Position numbers and translations under genes: made by a program
Part shown: positions 25,660 to 33,170 of the stretch, piece after piece
Numbering within the stretch: position 1 is the first letter of the stretch
Layout: each line of letters opens with the position of its first letter
The notes under the pieces: model-generated
What the model was told of the DNA's origin: nothing
Database searches by the model: none
What the model saw: only the letters and a program-made list of their open reading frames with translations
Assembly (NCBI RefSeq): GCF_003594875.1
Contig: NZ_QZEY01000003.1
Span: forward strand, 124,001-188,000
Source: Bailinhaonella thermotolerans
Lineage (GTDB): Bacteria; Actinomycetota; Actinomycetes; Streptosporangiales; Streptosporangiaceae
Length of the DNA stretch: 64,000 nucleotides
Direction of reading: 5' to 3'

Positions 25660-26826
25660 TCAGGGGACCGGCGCGGGGACCGGGGCGGGGGCGCGGTCGC
25701 GGGAGCCCGCGAGGTAGGCGGTGGCCAGACCGGCCAGGCCGAGGAGGGCGGCGACCCAGAGCGGCGAGATGAAGCCGTGGCCCGCCTCGATGGCCAGGCC
25801 CGCGAGGAACGGCCCGATGGTGTTGCCGAGGTTGAACGCGGACGCGTTGGAGGCGGAGGCGAGGGCCTCGGCGCCGGCGGCCTTGTCGAGGATGCGGGTC
25901 TGGAGCGGCGGGATCAGGGCCGAGGCGACCACGCCGAACAGCGTCAGTCCGACCACCACGGCGATCTTGTTGTGCGCGGCGAACAGGAGGAGCGCCGCGA
26001 CCGCGGTGACGGCGGCGATCAGCGCGTAGATGCTGGGCATGAGGGCCCGGTCGGCGTACCGGCCGCCGATGGGGCCGCCGATCAGCATGCCGACGCCGAG
26101 CAGGACCATGACCACGGGGACCGCGCCGGCGGAGTAGCCGGTGACCTCGGTGAGCAGCGGGGCCACGTAGGTGATCACGGCGAGGACCGGGGCCCAGCCC
26201 ACGGCCGTCATCGCGAGGGTGAGCCAGACCTGGCCCCTGCGGAACACCGCCAGCTCCCGGCGCAGGCCGCCCTCGGGGCGCGGACCGGACGGGACCAGGG
26301 CCACGATGCCGACCAGCGCGACCACGCCGATCGCGGCGACCACCCAGAACGCCGTGCGCCAGCCGAAGTTCTGCCCGACGAAGGTGCCGAACGGCACGCC
26401 GAGCACGTTGGACAGGCTCAGGCCGGTGAACATCAGGGCGATCGCGCGGGACCGCCGCTCGGGCTCGACGAGCCCCGCCGCGACGGCGGACCCGATCCCG
26501 ATGAACGCGCCGTGGGCGAGCGAGGCCACGATGCGCCCGGTCATCAGGGCCGCGTACGACGAGGCGGCGGCGGACAGCAGGTGGGCGGCGATGAACAGCA
26601 CCATCAGGCTGACGAGCATGGTCTTGCGCGGGAGGCGGGCCCCGGCGGCCGTGACCAGCGGCGCCCCGACGACCACCCCGAAGGCGTACCCGGAGACGAG
26701 CAGGCCCGCCGTGGGGATGGTGACGCCGAAGTCGGCGGCCAGGTCGGGCAGCAGCCCGGAGATGATGAACTCGGTCGTCCCGATGCCGAAGGCCCCGAGG
26801 GCCAGCGCCAGAAGGGCGAGCGGCAT
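25660..26826 (-). CDS. DHA1 MFS efflux transporter (AraJ-like)
   Basis: A 388-aa 12-helix exporter with the N-terminal GTTEFIISGLLPDLAADF pattern of AraJ/CmlR-type proteins and a charged central loop (SGPRPEGGLRRELAVFR). It diverges from the next MarR gene. Its own start is preceded by GAGGAGG on the minus strand. The Pro/Ala tail (RDRAPAPVPAPVP) is low complexity. Confidence 0.88.
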   Translation of the reverse strand: MPLALLALALGAFGIGTTEFIISGLLPDLAADFGVTIPTAGLLVSGYAFGVVVGAPLVTAAGARLPRKTMLVSLMVLFIAAHLLSAAASSYAALMTGRIVASLAHGAFIGIGSAVAAGLVEPERRSRAIALMFTGLSLSNVLGVPFGTFVGQNFGWRTAFWVVAAIGVVALVGIVALVPSGPRPEGGLRRELAVFRRGQVWLTLAMTAVGWAPVLAVITYVAPLLTEVTGYSAGAVPVVMVLLGVGMLIGGPIGGRYADRALMPSIYALIAAVTAVAALLLFAAHNKIAVVVGLTLFGVVASALIPPLQTRILDKAAGAEALASASNASAFNLGNTIGPFLAGLAIEAGHGFISPLWVAALLGLAGLATAYLAGSRDRAPAPVPAPVP

Positions 26827-26883
26827 GTCGATCCTCCTCGGCTAGGATTAGTGGCGAGCGCTGATAAGGAGCGCGCGCATTAA

Positions 26884-26931
26884 TTGCATACGCGGGTTAC
26901 TTGCAGACGCGGGCTATCTCATCATGCAAGT
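26884..26931. promoter_or_regulatory. MarR operator, direct and inverted repeats
   Basis: A direct repeat of 17-bp period (TTGCATACGCGGGTTA at 26884-26899 and TTGCAGACGCGGGCTA at 26901-26916) is followed by TGCAAGT (26925-26931), which pairs with ACTTGCA at 26899-26905. These elements sit between the divergent MFS and MarR starts. Confidence 0.6.
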
Positions 26932-26964
26932 GACCGGCGTGGCAAATGTGAGGAGGGGTGACCC

Positions 26965-27423
26965 ATGTCACTCGCCGACGGCGACCGGGCCCGGGGCTGG
27001 CGCGCGCTCGCCGCCCTGCAGAACCGCATCGAGGACCGGATCGAACGCGCGCTCCAGGAGGCCCATGACCTGAGCGTCAACGAGTTCTGCGCCCTGCACC
27101 TGCTCTCTCAGGCGGGCGAGGGCCACCTGCGCATGCAGCAGCTCGCCGACCGCCTCGTCCTCAGCCAGAGCGCCACGACCCGCCTGGTCAGCCGCATGGA
27201 GGAGCGCGGCCTGCTGACGCGCACCCTCGACGCCGCGGACCGCCGCGGCATCTGCGCCCGCTCCACCGAGGCCGGCCGCCGGCTCCTGGCCAAGGCCGTC
27301 CCGACCCACAACAGCGCCCTCGACGACGCCCTCGCCGAAGCCTCCGAACTGCCCGAGCTGGGCCCCCTCGTCACCGCCCTGGAGTCCCTCGACGTCAAGG
27401 TCGAGGAGAGCGCCTCCGCCTGA
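26965..27423 (+). CDS. MarR-family regulator
   Basis: A 152-aa MarR protein with QQLADRLVLSQSATTRLVSR as the helix-turn-helix and LDAADRRGICARSTEAGRR as the wing. GAGGAGG lies upstream of the ATG. The long first helix (ALAALQNRIEDRIERAL) is the dimer helix. It probably represses itself and the divergent MFS gene through the repeats at 26884-26931. Confidence 0.9.
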   Translation: MSLADGDRARGWRALAALQNRIEDRIERALQEAHDLSVNEFCALHLLSQAGEGHLRMQQLADRLVLSQSATTRLVSRMEERGLLTRTLDAADRRGICARSTEAGRRLLAKAVPTHNSALDDALAEASELPELGPLVTALESLDVKVEESASA

Positions 27424-27443
27424 CCGCCTTCCCGCTTTCCGCG

Positions 27444-27539
27444 GTACGGCCGCCGCGTCGTACGGCTGCCGCGTCGTACGGCTGCCGCGTCGTACGGCCG
27501 GCGCGTCGCGCGGCTGCCGCGTCGTACGGCGGGCGCGTC
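27444..27539. repeat. 16-bp tandem repeat, six units
   Basis: Units of the form GTACGGCTGCCGCGTC run from 27444 to 27539 with a few base changes (GCGCGGC replaces GTACGGC in the fifth). The array fills the gap between the convergent MarR and GNAT genes. Confidence 0.85.
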
Positions 27540-27547
27540 GCGCGGGG

Positions 27548-28189
27548 TCAGGCGGGGCGGTAGACGGCGGCGGTGACCAGGGAGCGGAGGGTCCAGCCCA
27601 GGGTCTCGTAGAGCGCGCGGCCCTCGAGCGTGGCGACGAGGACGCCGGTCCGGGCGCCGCCGGAGTGGGCGCTCGCGGTGAGGGCGCGCATGACGACCCC
27701 GCCCAGACCGCGGCGGCGGTGGGCGGGCTCGGTGCGGATCTGGTCCGGGATCCCGTAGCCGCCGCTCCGCGCCAGGCGGCCGCGCGCCGCCACCTCGCCG
27801 TCCGGGGCGCGGACCTCGGCGACGGTGACGTCGCCCTCCGCCGCGACCCTGAGGGAGTACGGCGCGGGCGGGACCGGGGCCACGGGGTCCAGGGGGCCGG
27901 TCATCATGTGGTCGGCGGGCTGGATCTCCCACCCGGCGGGCAGGGTGACCTCGGCGGGGTCGGCGCACACCTTGATCCAGGTGCCCGGGACCGTCACCGA
28001 GGCGGCGAGGTCGTGCACGGCGGACCGGTCGTACTCCGCGAGGACGTAACGGGCGACGTGTCCCGGCAGCCCCACCTCGATCAGGAATCCGCCCGGCACC
28101 GCGACCGGCGCGGACGTGCCCCGCGAGGCCGCCCAACCCCGGACCCACGCCTCGACGATCTCCGCCCGGGTCGCCACCCGCTGCCGCAT
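27548..28189 (-). CDS. GNAT-family acetyltransferase
   Basis: A 213-aa protein whose C-terminal half is a GNAT domain: IRTEPAHRRRGLGGVVMRAL is the acetyl-CoA pyrophosphate-binding motif A and ALYETLGWTLRSLV the end strand. The N-terminal half (1-100) has no named domain here but is typical of actinomycete two-part GNAT proteins. GGGAGG lies 8 bp before the ATG. The acceptor substrate is unknown. Confidence 0.85.
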   Translation of the reverse strand: MRQRVATRAEIVEAWVRGWAASRGTSAPVAVPGGFLIEVGLPGHVARYVLAEYDRSAVHDLAASVTVPGTWIKVCADPAEVTLPAGWEIQPADHMMTGPLDPVAPVPPAPYSLRVAAEGDVTVAEVRAPDGEVAARGRLARSGGYGIPDQIRTEPAHRRRGLGGVVMRALTASAHSGGARTGVLVATLEGRALYETLGWTLRSLVTAAVYRPA

Positions 28190-28375
28190 TTCCGGCCCTC
28201 CCGAATCCCCGCTTGTGCCGCAACCCTAGCCAAACCGCCCGCGCCGCTCCCGCCGGGTACGGCGAAGCCCCGGCCCCGCGCCTCCGGCGTCGTGCGCGGG
28301 CTCAGGCCGTACGCCGGTTCCGGGGGCGTGAGTCCGGGCCGGGCACGCGGGCCCGGCCCGGACGCGACCTCGGGC

Positions 28376-28429
28376 GGGACGCGGGCTCGGGCCGTACGGG
28401 ATGGGACGCGGGCTCGGGCCGTACGGGAT
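28376..28429. repeat. 27-bp direct repeat, two units
   Basis: Identical units at 28376-28402 and 28403-28429 (GGGACGCGGGCTCGGG then CCGTACGGGAT). They end 6 bp before the stop codon of the next leftward gene, within a 246-bp gap that holds nothing else I can identify. Confidence 0.85.
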
Positions 28430-28435
28430 GGAGGG

Positions 28436-29587
28436 TCAGTGCTGGCGGTAGGCGATCCAGGCGATGACGCCGATCGCGGCGGCGGCGAGGGCGGCGCCGA
28501 GCATGATCAGGCCGAACGTGTTCCCCTGGCCGGTCGAGGAGCCGCCGGCCTCTCCCGGCTTGTCGGACTTCCCGGACTTGTCGGGCTTCTCCGACTTCTG
28601 GGGACGGTCCGAGGGGGTGGGGGTGGCCTCGCCGGAGGGGGCCGGGGAGGCGGAGGCGGGGAGGGGGACGCGCCAGACGGGGCTGTCCGCGCCCTCCGTG
28701 CCCATGAGCAGGGCGCGGCCGTCGGCGGTGTAGGTCACGGTCTCCTGCTGGCCGCCGCTCGGCACCGCGATGCGCTCGCCGTCCTCGCCGAGCCGCCGGT
28801 AGTACTGCGCGGAGAAGTACGTCCGGATGACGAAGCTGTTCCCGTCGGGGGCGAAGGCCGCGTCGGTGGCCATCAGCGGGGCGGCGGCCACCCGGCGCAG
28901 GGTGTTCACCCGGTCGGTCCGCAGCCGCGCGGGGGCCTCGTAGACGGACCCGTTCATCTCCTTGCTCACCACGTAGAGGCGGCCGGTGCGCGGGTTGACC
29001 ATGATGCCCTCGGCGTTCCGGGGGCCGTCCTCGTACCGGAACCGGTACCGCGTCGCCGGGAGCACCCCGCCGCTCAGCCGCCGCGGCTCCGGCACCCGGT
29101 AGACGGAGATGTCCCGCCACGCCCCGTCCAGGTTGTCCCCGATGTCGCCGAACCAGAGGTACGACCGCCCGGTCCGCGGATCCCGGGCCGCCGCCATCCC
29201 CTCCCAGTCCCGCGCCGACGCCCCGCTCAGGGTGTACGCCGCGCGGGTCCGCCCGTCGGTCCCCACGGCGTAGAACCTCGGGGCGTCGTCGCTGTCGTTG
29301 TGGGTGTAGACGATCCCGGGATGCGTCGGCGAGGCCGCCAGGCCGCTGGACTCGGTGATCCGCGAATCCCTGAGCCGGAACGCCACCTGCTCCGGCTCCC
29401 GCGCGAGGCCCTGCCGCGCGGAGACGCCGGTGGGGGCGCCGGCGGAGACGCCGGTGGGCACGCCGGGGGAGGCGGTCGCGGGGGCGCCGATCCCCAGGGT
29501 GAGGAGCGCGAGGAGTCCGGCCGCCACCGCCCGTCCGGCCGTCGCGGCGGCGGGCGCGCGCCGAAGGCGGTGCGGACGGCTGGGCAT
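28436..29587 (-). CDS. secreted, membrane-anchored beta-propeller-like protein
   Basis: A 383-aa exported protein. Residues 1-42 are a signal peptide (basic PSRPHRLRR, hydrophobic AVAAGLLALLTLGIG, then ATASPG). The middle (60-310) has repeated short blades (DWEGMAAARDPRTGRSYLWF; NAEGIMVNPRTGRLYVV; MATDAAFAPDGNSFVI) like a beta-propeller. A Ser/Pro/Lys linker (PQKSEKPDKSGKSDKPGEAG) leads to one membrane helix and a short tail (IAYRQH). The start at 29587 gives a normal signal peptide. The role at the cell surface is unknown; sequence repeats resemble phytase-esterase-like or SMP-30-like propellers. Confidence 0.75.
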   Translation of the reverse strand: MPSRPHRLRRAPAAATAGRAVAAGLLALLTLGIGAPATASPGVPTGVSAGAPTGVSARQGLAREPEQVAFRLRDSRITESSGLAASPTHPGIVYTHNDSDDAPRFYAVGTDGRTRAAYTLSGASARDWEGMAAARDPRTGRSYLWFGDIGDNLDGAWRDISVYRVPEPRRLSGGVLPATRYRFRYEDGPRNAEGIMVNPRTGRLYVVSKEMNGSVYEAPARLRTDRVNTLRRVAAAPLMATDAAFAPDGNSFVIRTYFSAQYYRRLGEDGERIAVPSGGQQETVTYTADGRALLMGTEGADSPVWRVPLPASASPAPSGEATPTPSDRPQKSEKPDKSGKSDKPGEAGGSSTGQGNTFGLIMLGAALAAAAIGVIAWIAYRQH

Positions 29588-29705
29588 GGCTCTCTCGGGC
29601 TTCACGGCGCGGCGGCTCCTCGACTGCGGATCGGACGTCCGCTTCACATTAGATGCGCCGGACCCCGGAAACGACGAAGCGACCTGCCCGGTCCCCGGCC
29701 CCCTT

Positions 29706-29793
29706 CCCGTGATCCCGAGATCCGGCGCCCGGGCCGGCAGCGCCGGCGCCTGGGTCCGCCGTGGTGGTGGGTGCCGAATCGCAAGATCACGGG
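29706..29793. other. long-range inverted repeat upstream of tetR
   Basis: CCCGTGATC (29706-29714) and GATCACGGG (29785-29793) are exact complements 70 nt apart, with GGCGCC elements between. It may be a distant member of the GATC palindrome family, lying between the divergent propeller and TetR genes. Confidence 0.35.
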
Positions 29794-29803
29794 CGATATG
29801 GGG

Positions 29804-29837
29804 ACGTGCGTTTTTTAACGTGCGTTCCACAACGTGC
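29804..29837. promoter_or_regulatory. TetR operator cluster upstream of tetR
   Basis: Three ACGTGC elements (29804, 29818, 29832) stand before the TetR start at 29851. The segment AACGTGCGTTCCA (29817-29829) read on the minus strand is TGGAACGCACGTT, which matches 11 of 13 bases with 30471-30483 before the downstream oxidoreductase. Confidence 0.6.
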
Positions 29838-29850
29838 TAGGGTGCGGGGC

Positions 29851-30429
29851 ATGGGCAGGCCGAAGGGGTTCAGCGCCGACCACGTGGTGGAGTCCGCGCT
29901 GGAGGCGTTCTGGCGGAAGGGGTACGCCGCGACCTCGGCCCAGGACCTCGTGGACAGCACCGGGCTCGGCCGCGGGAGCCTCTACAACGCCTTCTCCAGC
30001 AAGCGGGGGCTGTTCCTGGAGGCCCTGCGGCGGTACGACGGGGAGTGGACCGCGCGGCAGGCCGCCGTGCTGGAAGGTGACGGGGACGTCCGGGACCGCG
30101 TCCGGGAGGTCCTGATGAACGTCGTGGACGCGGAGACGGCGGGGGAGGCCGGGCGGCGGGGTTGCCTGGCCGTCAACTCGGCGATCGAGCTGGCCGGGCT
30201 GGACGACGAGGTCACGCGGATCGTGCGCGGGATCTTCCGCCGGATGGAGACCGCGTTCCGGGAGGCGCTTGAGCGCGCGCGCCGCGACGGGGGGATCGAG
30301 GCCGACCGCGACCCGGGGGAGCTCGCGCTGTACCTGCTCAACTCGATGTACGGGCTGCGGGTGCTCGGGAAGACGACCGATCGGGCCGCGCTGGAGGGCG
30401 TCGTGGAGACGGTGATCCGGGCGCTCTGA
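29851..30429 (+). CDS. TetR-family repressor
   Basis: A 192-aa TetR protein of the AcrR type: FSADHVVESALEAFWRKGYA and TSAQDLVDSTGLGRGSLYNAF form the DNA-binding domain (6-48). The C-terminal half (RRGCLAVNSAIELAGLDDEV) matches the TetR_C group next to oxidoreductase genes. It is followed by a canonical terminator and an oxidoreductase whose promoter carries the same operator, so it probably controls itself and that gene. Confidence 0.9.
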   Translation: MGRPKGFSADHVVESALEAFWRKGYAATSAQDLVDSTGLGRGSLYNAFSSKRGLFLEALRRYDGEWTARQAAVLEGDGDVRDRVREVLMNVVDAETAGEAGRRGCLAVNSAIELAGLDDEVTRIVRGIFRRMETAFREALERARRDGGIEADRDPGELALYLLNSMYGLRVLGKTTDRAALEGVVETVIRAL

Positions 30430-30432
30430 GAC

Positions 30433-30459
30433 GGGCCGCCGCCGGGCGGCCCCTTTTTT
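30433..30459 (+). terminator. intrinsic terminator after tetR
   Basis: GGGCCGCC (30433-30440) pairs with GGCGGCCC (30445-30452), followed by six T residues at 30454-30459. It starts 3 bp after the TetR stop. This is the only hairpin with a full U-tract in the window. Confidence 0.9.
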
Positions 30460-30470
30460 CGCCCTTGTTT

Positions 30471-30483
30471 TGGAATGCTCGTT
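30471..30483. promoter_or_regulatory. TetR operator before oxidoreductase
   Basis: TGGAATGCTCGTT matches TGGAACGCACGTT upstream of tetR (minus strand of 29817-29829) at 11 of 13 positions. It lies 22 bp before the oxidoreductase start. Confidence 0.6.
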
Positions 30484-30504
30484 AAACAATCGATGGAGGA
30501 GCTC

Positions 30505-31377
30505 ATGGGAACGCACGGACAAGCGCGGAAGAGGGTCGCCGTGCTGGGGACCGGGATCATCGGCGCGCCGGTCGCCCGCAACCTCGCGGGCGCGTTCGAC
30601 GTACGCGTCTGGAACCGCGACCGCGCGAAGGCGGACGAACTGGGGCGGTCCGGCGGGCTTGAGGTGTCCGGCGGCCCCGCGGAGGCCGTGGCCGGGGCGG
30701 ACCTCGTGGTGACCGTCCTCAAGGACGGGCCCACCGTACTGGAGGTCATGACGGCCGCGGCGGCGGGGCTGGCCCCGGGCGTGGTCTGGCTGCAGCTCAG
30801 CACGGTGGGGGAGGCGGCGATCGGGGACCTGGCCGCGTTCGCCGGGGAACGCGGGCTCGTGTTCTACGACGCGCCGGTGCAGGGGACCAGGCAACCGGCG
30901 GAGAACGGGCAACTGGTGGTCCTGGCCTCGGGGCCGGAGAGCGGGCGGCGCGACGCGGAGTCGGTCTTCGACGTGATCGGGAGCAGGACCGTCTGGGTGT
31001 CCGAGACCGCGGGCGACGCCAGCCGCCTCAAGCTGGCGCTGAACACGCTGGTCTTCGCGATCAACCACGGCGTGGCCGAGAGCCTGGCCCTGGCCGAGGG
31101 CCTCGGGGTCGATCCTCGGCTGGTGCTCGACGTGGTCTCCGGCGGCCCGCTGGACGGCGGATTCCTCCGGGCCAAGGCCGCCGCCATGCTGGCGGGCGAC
31201 TACACGCCCTCCTTCTCCGTCGCCAACTCCGTGAAGGACTCCCTGCTGGTCCTGGAGGCCGCAGAGCGGGCCGGGGTCGCCGCCGACGTGACCGCGGCCG
31301 GGCTCCAGCGCTTCCGCCGCGCCGAGGCCGCGGGGCACGGCGGCGAGGACATGGCCGCCTCCCGCCTCGCCGGCTGA
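30505..31377 (+). CDS. NAD(P)-dependent beta-hydroxyacid-type dehydrogenase
   Basis: A 290-aa member of the 3-hydroxyisobutyrate dehydrogenase/imine reductase-like family. The Rossmann motif GTGIIG is at 15-20, DAPVQGTRQ (122-130) replaces the usual DAPVSGG substrate loop, and the lysine in GDASRLKLALN (K176) is the expected catalytic residue. GGAGGA precedes the ATG at 30505 by 4 bp. A TetR operator lies upstream and an MFS gene follows across the 17-bp repeat array. The substrate is unknown. Its last codons (CGC CTC GCC GGC TGA) are the repeat unit of that array. Confidence 0.88.
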   Translation: MGTHGQARKRVAVLGTGIIGAPVARNLAGAFDVRVWNRDRAKADELGRSGGLEVSGGPAEAVAGADLVVTVLKDGPTVLEVMTAAAAGLAPGVVWLQLSTVGEAAIGDLAAFAGERGLVFYDAPVQGTRQPAENGQLVVLASGPESGRRDAESVFDVIGSRTVWVSETAGDASRLKLALNTLVFAINHGVAESLALAEGLGVDPRLVLDVVSGGPLDGGFLRAKAAAMLAGDYTPSFSVANSVKDSLLVLEAAERAGVAADVTAAGLQRFRRAEAAGHGGEDMAASRLAG

Positions 31378-31764
31378 CCCGCCTCGCCGGCTGACCCGCC
31401 TCGCCGGCTGACCCGCCTCGCCGGCTGACCCGCCTCGCCGGCTGACCCGCCTCGCCGGCTGACCCGCCTCGCCGGCTGACCCGCCTCGCCGGCTGACCCG
31501 CCTCGCCGGCTGACCCGCCTCGCCGGCTGACCCGCCTCGCCGGCTGACCCGCCTCGCCGGCTGACCCGCCTCGCCGGCTGACCCGCCTCGCCGGCTGACC
31601 CGCCTCGCCGGCTGACCCGCCTCGCCGGCTGACCCGCCTCGCCGGCTGACCCGCCTCGCCGGCTGACCCGCCTCGCCGGCTGACCCGCCTCGCCGGCTGA
31701 CCCGCCTCGCCGGCTGACCCGCCCCGCCCGCTGACCCGCCTCGCCGGCTGACCCGCCCCGCCCC
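31374..31764 (+). repeat. 17-bp minisatellite, about 23 units
   Basis: The unit CTGACCCGCCTCGCCGG recurs every 17 bp from 31374 to 31764. The first 20 units are identical, unit 21 has CCCGCCCG in place of CTCGCCGG, unit 22 is standard, and unit 23 is degenerate. The TGA of unit 1 is the stop codon of the oxidoreductase gene, and the gene's last four codons are the rest of the unit. Because 17 is not a multiple of three, the array gives TGA in all three rightward frames. There are no spacers, so it is not CRISPR. Confidence 0.97.
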
Positions 31765-31785
31765 TTCGAGATTCGGACGACCTCT

Positions 31786-32988
31786 GTGACCACAGTCGAT
31801 GTGACGACGACGGCCTCCCGTCCCCAGCGCCTCCCCGTGGGCCGGTTGCTGGCGTTCACCACCGCCGGATTCCTGGCGATCATGACGGAGACCATGCCCG
31901 CCGGCCTGCTGCCGCTGATCGGCCGGGGGCTCGGCGTCTCCGAGGCCCTGGCCGGCCAGTTCGTGACCCTGTACGCCGTGGGGTCCGTGCTCGCGGCGAT
32001 CCCCGTCATCGCGGCGACCAGGAGCGTGCGCCGCAGGCCGCTGCTGCTGTCGGCCGTGGGCGGCCTGCTCGTGTTCAACACCGTGACCGCGTTGTCGGCC
32101 GGCTACCCCCTGACGCTGGCCGCGCGGTTCGCGGCGGGCATGGCGGCGGGCGTCGTGTGGGGCCTGCTGGCCGGGTACGCGCGCCGCCTCGTGCCCCCGC
32201 ACCTGGCCGGGCGGGCGCTGGCCGTCGCCGGGGTGGGCCAGCCGATCGCGCTGACCCTGGGCGTGCCGCTGGGCACGTGGCTGGGCTCGGTCGCCGGCTG
32301 GCGCGGCGTGTTCTGGATCATCTCCGGGGTCGCGCTGCTGCTCATGGTCTGGGTGCGCGTGTTCGTGCCCGACTTCCCCGGCCAGGCGGCGGCGGAGCGA
32401 AGGCCCCTCCGCGAGATCCTCACGACGCCGGGCGTGCGGCCGGTGCTCGGCGTGGTCTTCCTCTGGATCCTCGCCCACAACATCCTCTACACCTACATAT
32501 CCCCCTTCCTGGGCGAGGCCGGTCTGCGGGACTCCACCGACCTGGTGCTCCTCGCCTTCGGCGCCTCCTCCATCGCCGGGATCTGGGGCACGGGCGCGCT
32601 CGTGGACCGGCGCCTGCGGGCGCTCACCCTGGTCAGCCTGGCGGGCTTCGCCGCCGCGGCCCTCCTGCTGGGGATCGCGGGGGACGCCCCCGCCCTGCTC
32701 ATCGCCGGTGTCGTCGCCTGGGGCCTGACGTTCGGCGGCGCGCCCACCCTGCTCCAGACCGCGATCGCCGACGCGGCCGGGGACGGCGCGGACGTGGCCC
32801 AGTCCATGCTGGTGACCGTCTTCAACCTCGCGGTCGCGGGCGGCGGCGTGGCGGGCGCCGTACTCCTGGAGTCCGCCGGCGTCGCCTCCTTCCCGTGGTC
32901 CCTGCTCCTGATCTCGCTGCTCGCGCTGGCGCTCGTCGCGGCCTCCCGCGCCCACGCCTTCAGGCCCGGCCCCCGAGCCTCCTCCTGA
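31786..32988 (+). CDS. DHA1 MFS transporter
   Basis: A 400-aa 12-helix exporter with the AraJ/YdhP-like start LAFTTAGFLAIMTETMPAGL. The central loop (FPGQAAAERRPLREIL) separates two six-helix halves. The GTG start lies 22 bp after the repeat array and has no strong Shine-Dalgarno. It is in line with the oxidoreductase, so the two may be co-transcribed through the array under TetR control. Confidence 0.85.
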   Translation: MTTVDVTTTASRPQRLPVGRLLAFTTAGFLAIMTETMPAGLLPLIGRGLGVSEALAGQFVTLYAVGSVLAAIPVIAATRSVRRRPLLLSAVGGLLVFNTVTALSAGYPLTLAARFAAGMAAGVVWGLLAGYARRLVPPHLAGRALAVAGVGQPIALTLGVPLGTWLGSVAGWRGVFWIISGVALLLMVWVRVFVPDFPGQAAAERRPLREILTTPGVRPVLGVVFLWILAHNILYTYISPFLGEAGLRDSTDLVLLAFGASSIAGIWGTGALVDRRLRALTLVSLAGFAAAALLLGIAGDAPALLIAGVVAWGLTFGGAPTLLQTAIADAAGDGADVAQSMLVTVFNLAVAGGGVAGAVLLESAGVASFPWSLLLISLLALALVAASRAHAFRPGPRASS

Positions 32989-33002
32989 TCTCCGCCGCGC
33001 CC

Positions 33003-33043
33003 CCGTGATCCCGCCCCTGCCGTCTCCAGGGGCGGGATCACGG
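33003..33043. terminator. 17-bp perfect hairpin, GATC-type
   Basis: CCGTGATCCCGCCCCTG (33003-33019) pairs perfectly with CAGGGGCGGGATCACGG (33027-33043) around a 7-nt loop. It lies between the convergent MFS gene and the 33108-34618 operon and probably ends both transcripts. Confidence 0.75.
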
Positions 33044-33107
33044 AATCGTCCCGGGCGGGCCTCGCCGCCCGCGCGGACGCCCGCCGGGATCCGGGCGCCG
33101 GGGTGGG

Positions 33108-33170
33108 TCAGGTGAAGAAGCCGACGATCCGGATCAGGTCGTGGGCGGTCCGGGGGCCGATGGCGGTCAT
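33108..33170 (-). CDS. 20-aa microprotein coupled to MFS gene
   Basis: An ORF of 20 residues (MTAIGPRTAHDLIRIVGFFT). Its ATG overlaps the TGA of the MFS gene (ATGA at 33167-33170), and GAAGGAG lies inside the MFS end at a proper distance. Every codon ends in G or C, as in real genes here. It may be a small membrane-associated peptide or the residue of a longer gene. It is too short for homology to be judged by eye. Confidence 0.55.
   Translation of the reverse strand: MTAIGPRTAHDLIRIVGFFT

Noticed and set aside
31374-31764. CRISPR array
   Set aside because: Units are directly adjacent with no spacers and no cas genes are nearby.
29815-32955. Very long antisense open frame through the 17-bp array
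   Set aside because: The repeat has no stop on that strand in any frame, and the rest is antisense to a TetR, an oxidoreductase and an MFS gene. Composition effect, not a gene.
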